NCBI GenBank assembly: GCA_965657085.1
Contig: CBFHND010000013.1
Coordinates: 30,343-94,342 of the forward strand
Length of the DNA: 64,000 nt
Direction of reading: 5' to 3'
Source: CBFHND01 sp965657085
GTDB lineage: Bacteria > Pseudomonadota > Alphaproteobacteria > Rhodobacterales > Rhodobacteraceae
The notes below the pieces were generated by a model, which ran no database searches, was not told the origin of the DNA, and saw nothing but the letters and a program-made list of their open reading frames with translations. Both the position numbers and the translations under genes were made by a program. Shown here one piece after another: positions 62,398-64,000 of this stretch; position 1 is the first letter of the stretch; each line of letters starts with the position of its first letter.

Positions 62398-63708
62398 ATG
62401 CGACTTTTTTCTTTTTTGGCAGCGATTGTCGTCGCCGTGGCTTTGTATTTTGTAATTATCGAGCGTGAGACGACGCTGGAATTTCTGGCCGGGACGCGGG
62501 CTGACGAAACCTCCGCGGGAACGGCGGCGCAGGACGGGATGGAAAGTTCCGATGCGACGACACCCGCAGCGGAACCCGAAACCGTATTGGAATTGATCAA
62601 GGTCGTCGCGCAGCATTCTGTTGCCAAGGAAATCGACAGCGCGGTGATCCTGCGCGGTCAGACAGAAGCGCAGCGACAGGTTGAAGTGCGCTCCGAGACA
62701 TCCTCGACCGTTCTGTCCGAACCGCTGCGCAAAGGGGCTTTTGTCGAAGCCGGTCAGCTTTTGTGCAGCCTTGATCCCGGCACCCGCGAGGCCAGCGCGG
62801 CCGAGGCCCGTGCCCGGTTGAGCGAGGCGGTGTCGCGCAAGACCGAAGCCGAAAGCAAAGTGCCCGAAGCACAGGCCCGCCTGTCCGAAGCGCGCGCCCT
62901 TCTGGACGAAGCATTGGTCAATCAGAACGCCGCCACACGGTTGAGCGAGGGGGGGTTCGCCTCTGAAACCCGCGTCAAGAATGCCGATGCAACAGTCGCG
63001 GCCGCCCGTGCCGCCGTCGAGGCCGCCCGCTCTGGTGTGACCGCCGCAACAGCGGGCATCCAATCCGCACAGGCGGGGATCGAAAGCGCACAGGCGTCCG
63101 TCGCCGCCACCGAGAAAGAGATCGAGCGCCTCGCCATACACGCCCCGTTCGCGGGCCTTCTGGAAAGCGACACCGCCGAACTGGGCAGCCTGATGCAGCC
63201 CGGATCGCTCTGTGCCACCATCATTCAATTGGACCCGATCAAACTGGTGGCCTTTGTGCCTGAAACCGAAGTGAACCGTATCAAGGTCGGTGCGTTGGCC
63301 GGGGGCCGTCTGGCTGCGGGCGGGCAAGAGGTGCAGGGCAATGTCGTCTTCCTCAGCCGGTCTGCGGACATGACGACGCGCACCTTCCGCGTGGAAATCG
63401 AAATTCCGAACCCGGAGCTGACCCTGCGTGATGGCCAGACTGCCGAGATCATCATTGCCGCCGATGGCGAGGCCGCGCATCTGTTGCCCCAATCGGCGCT
63501 GACCCTGAACAACGAAGGCACGCTGGGCCTGCGCACCGTGGACGATCAGGCCGTGGTGGCCTTTCAACCGGTGACCCTGCTGCGTGACACGCCAGAGGGC
63601 GTGTGGCTGGCCGGTCTGCCTGATCAGGCGGACGTGATCGTGGTTGGTCAGGAATATGTGACCGAAGGCGTAAAGGTCGCGCCGACCTTCCGGGAGGCCA
63701 GCCAATGA
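62398..63708 (+). CDS. RND efflux periplasmic adaptor (second system)
   Basis: A 436-residue membrane-fusion protein with an N-terminal anchor (LFSFLAAIVVAVALYFVII) and no signal cleavage site. A low-complexity linker (about 35-65) leads to the lipoyl motif and a coiled-coil hairpin of about 110 residues (EARARLSEAVSRKTEAESKV to QAGIESAQASVAATEKEIER). IHAPFAGLLESDTAELGSLM and the barrel domain follow. A 252-base divergent region separates it from yfgM. Its stop overlaps the pump gene start as ATGA. GC is like the rest of the chromosome, unlike the RND pair at 42808-47110. Confidence 0.92.
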   Translation: MRLFSFLAAIVVAVALYFVIIERETTLEFLAGTRADETSAGTAAQDGMESSDATTPAAEPETVLELIKVVAQHSVAKEIDSAVILRGQTEAQRQVEVRSETSSTVLSEPLRKGAFVEAGQLLCSLDPGTREASAAEARARLSEAVSRKTEAESKVPEAQARLSEARALLDEALVNQNAATRLSEGGFASETRVKNADATVAAARAAVEAARSGVTAATAGIQSAQAGIESAQASVAATEKEIERLAIHAPFAGLLESDTAELGSLMQPGSLCATIIQLDPIKLVAFVPETEVNRIKVGALAGGRLAAGGQEVQGNVVFLSRSADMTTRTFRVEIEIPNPELTLRDGQTAEIIIAADGEAAHLLPQSALTLNNEGTLGLRTVDDQAVVAFQPVTLLRDTPEGVWLAGLPDQADVIVVGQEYVTEGVKVAPTFREASQ

Positions 63709-64000
63709 CCGGCATCGTCGATTGGGCCGCGTCGCGGGCGCGGATGGTTCTGGCCTTTATCGTGCTGTCGCTTGCCGCAGGCACCCTGTCCTACGTTGGG
63801 CTTCCAAAGGAAGGTGAACCAGACATCGAGATTCCTGCGATCTTTGTCTCTGTCCCCTTCCCTGGGATTTCAGCATCTGACTCCGAAACCCTCCTCGTCA
63901 AACCGATGGAGAAAGAGCTGTCAGACCTCGACGGCCTCAAAACCATGAGCAGCACCGCAGCCGAAGGCTATGCGGGTGTCGCGTTGGAATTTGAGTTTGG
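63705..64000 (+). CDS. RND efflux pump permease (5' part)
   Basis: The window ends in this gene after 98 codons. MTGIVDWAASRARMVLAFIV is the first membrane helix. LPKEGEPDIEIPAIFVSVPF, then PGISASDSETLLVKPMEKEL correspond to the first periplasmic (PN1) segment of AcrB-type pumps. ATG 63705 overlaps the adaptor stop as ATGA, so the two are translationally coupled. The rest (about 900 residues) lies beyond the window. Confidence 0.93.
   Translation, partial: MTGIVDWAASRARMVLAFIVLSLAAGTLSYVGLPKEGEPDIEIPAIFVSVPFPGISASDSETLLVKPMEKELSDLDGLKTMSSTAAEGYAGVALEFEF

Overview
The window is 64 kb of chromosome from a marine alphaproteobacterium of the Rhodobacteraceae (Roseobacter group). The basis is high GC (about 60-65% in lines sampled by eye), a DddP-type DMSP lyase, an L-cysteate sulfo-lyase, Rhodobacteraceae-style families (DUF6455, DUF6314, short Hint proteins, the diverged FliG) and the gene order yajC-secD-secF-(TauE)-Mth938-ccmABCDG. 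No species name can be given from sequence alone.

Layout. 1-4.3 kb: ribosomal proteins S18 (partial) and L9, an alternative oxidase, a lipoprotein lytic transglycosylase and trigger factor. 4.5-11.7 kb: a small PilJ-like periplasmic protein, then a minus-strand operon for a betaine-type (ProXVW-like) ABC importer ending in an alpha/beta hydrolase. A LysR regulator diverges from that operon and converges on cuyA (L-cysteate sulfo-lyase). 11.9-16.3 kb: tRNA-Leu(TAG), a stand-alone Hint-domain protein, the NAD(P)HX repair gene split by a frameshift beside a palindromic insertion, and glnB-glnA. 16.4-20.9 kb: a decayed RTX fragment followed by an intact RTX protein, an unknown membrane-anchored protein, a second lytic transglycosylase and a frameshifted cupin. 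21-26.3 kb: a glyoxalase-related protein, an operon with a DUF3445 heme N-demethylase and an interrupted secreted protein, ada, a clear PEP-mutase-family pseudogene, then dddP. 26.7-29.8 kb: a second betaine-type ABC importer. 30-42.2 kb: a hydrolase-OsmC fusion, bioY, small Rhodobacteraceae proteins, purB, a TPR protein, an isolated fliG, a DMT exporter, an LpxL-type acyltransferase, a DUF1223 protein and acnA. 42.4-47.9 kb: a lower-GC block with an RND pump flanked by gene debris (gltS, potassium channel and GNAT fragments). 48-55 kb: ccmGDCBA, an Mth938-like gene, a TauE/SafE permease, secF, secD and yajC on the minus strand, with a large inverted repeat between secD and secF. 55.4-64 kb: serS, a DUF2235 protein, a TspO-like membrane protein, der-bamB-yfgM, and the start of a second RND system.

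How the genes fit together. The accessory theme is uptake and breakdown of organosulfur and quaternary compounds: two separate betaine-family importers, DMSP cleavage by DddP and cysteate desulfonation by CuyA. The shared theme of the core part is envelope biogenesis: Sec translocon accessories, system I cytochrome c maturation, BamB/YfgM and lipid A acylation.

The window holds many broken genes. Three of the breaks (nnr, cupin, potassium channel) coincide with C8, C7 and A7 homopolymers, so sequencing error must be excluded. Others (the PEP-mutase-like gene, GNAT, gltS) carry several lesions or large deletions and are genuine decay. I found no CRISPR array, no intact insertion sequence or transposase, no recognisable defence system and no prophage.
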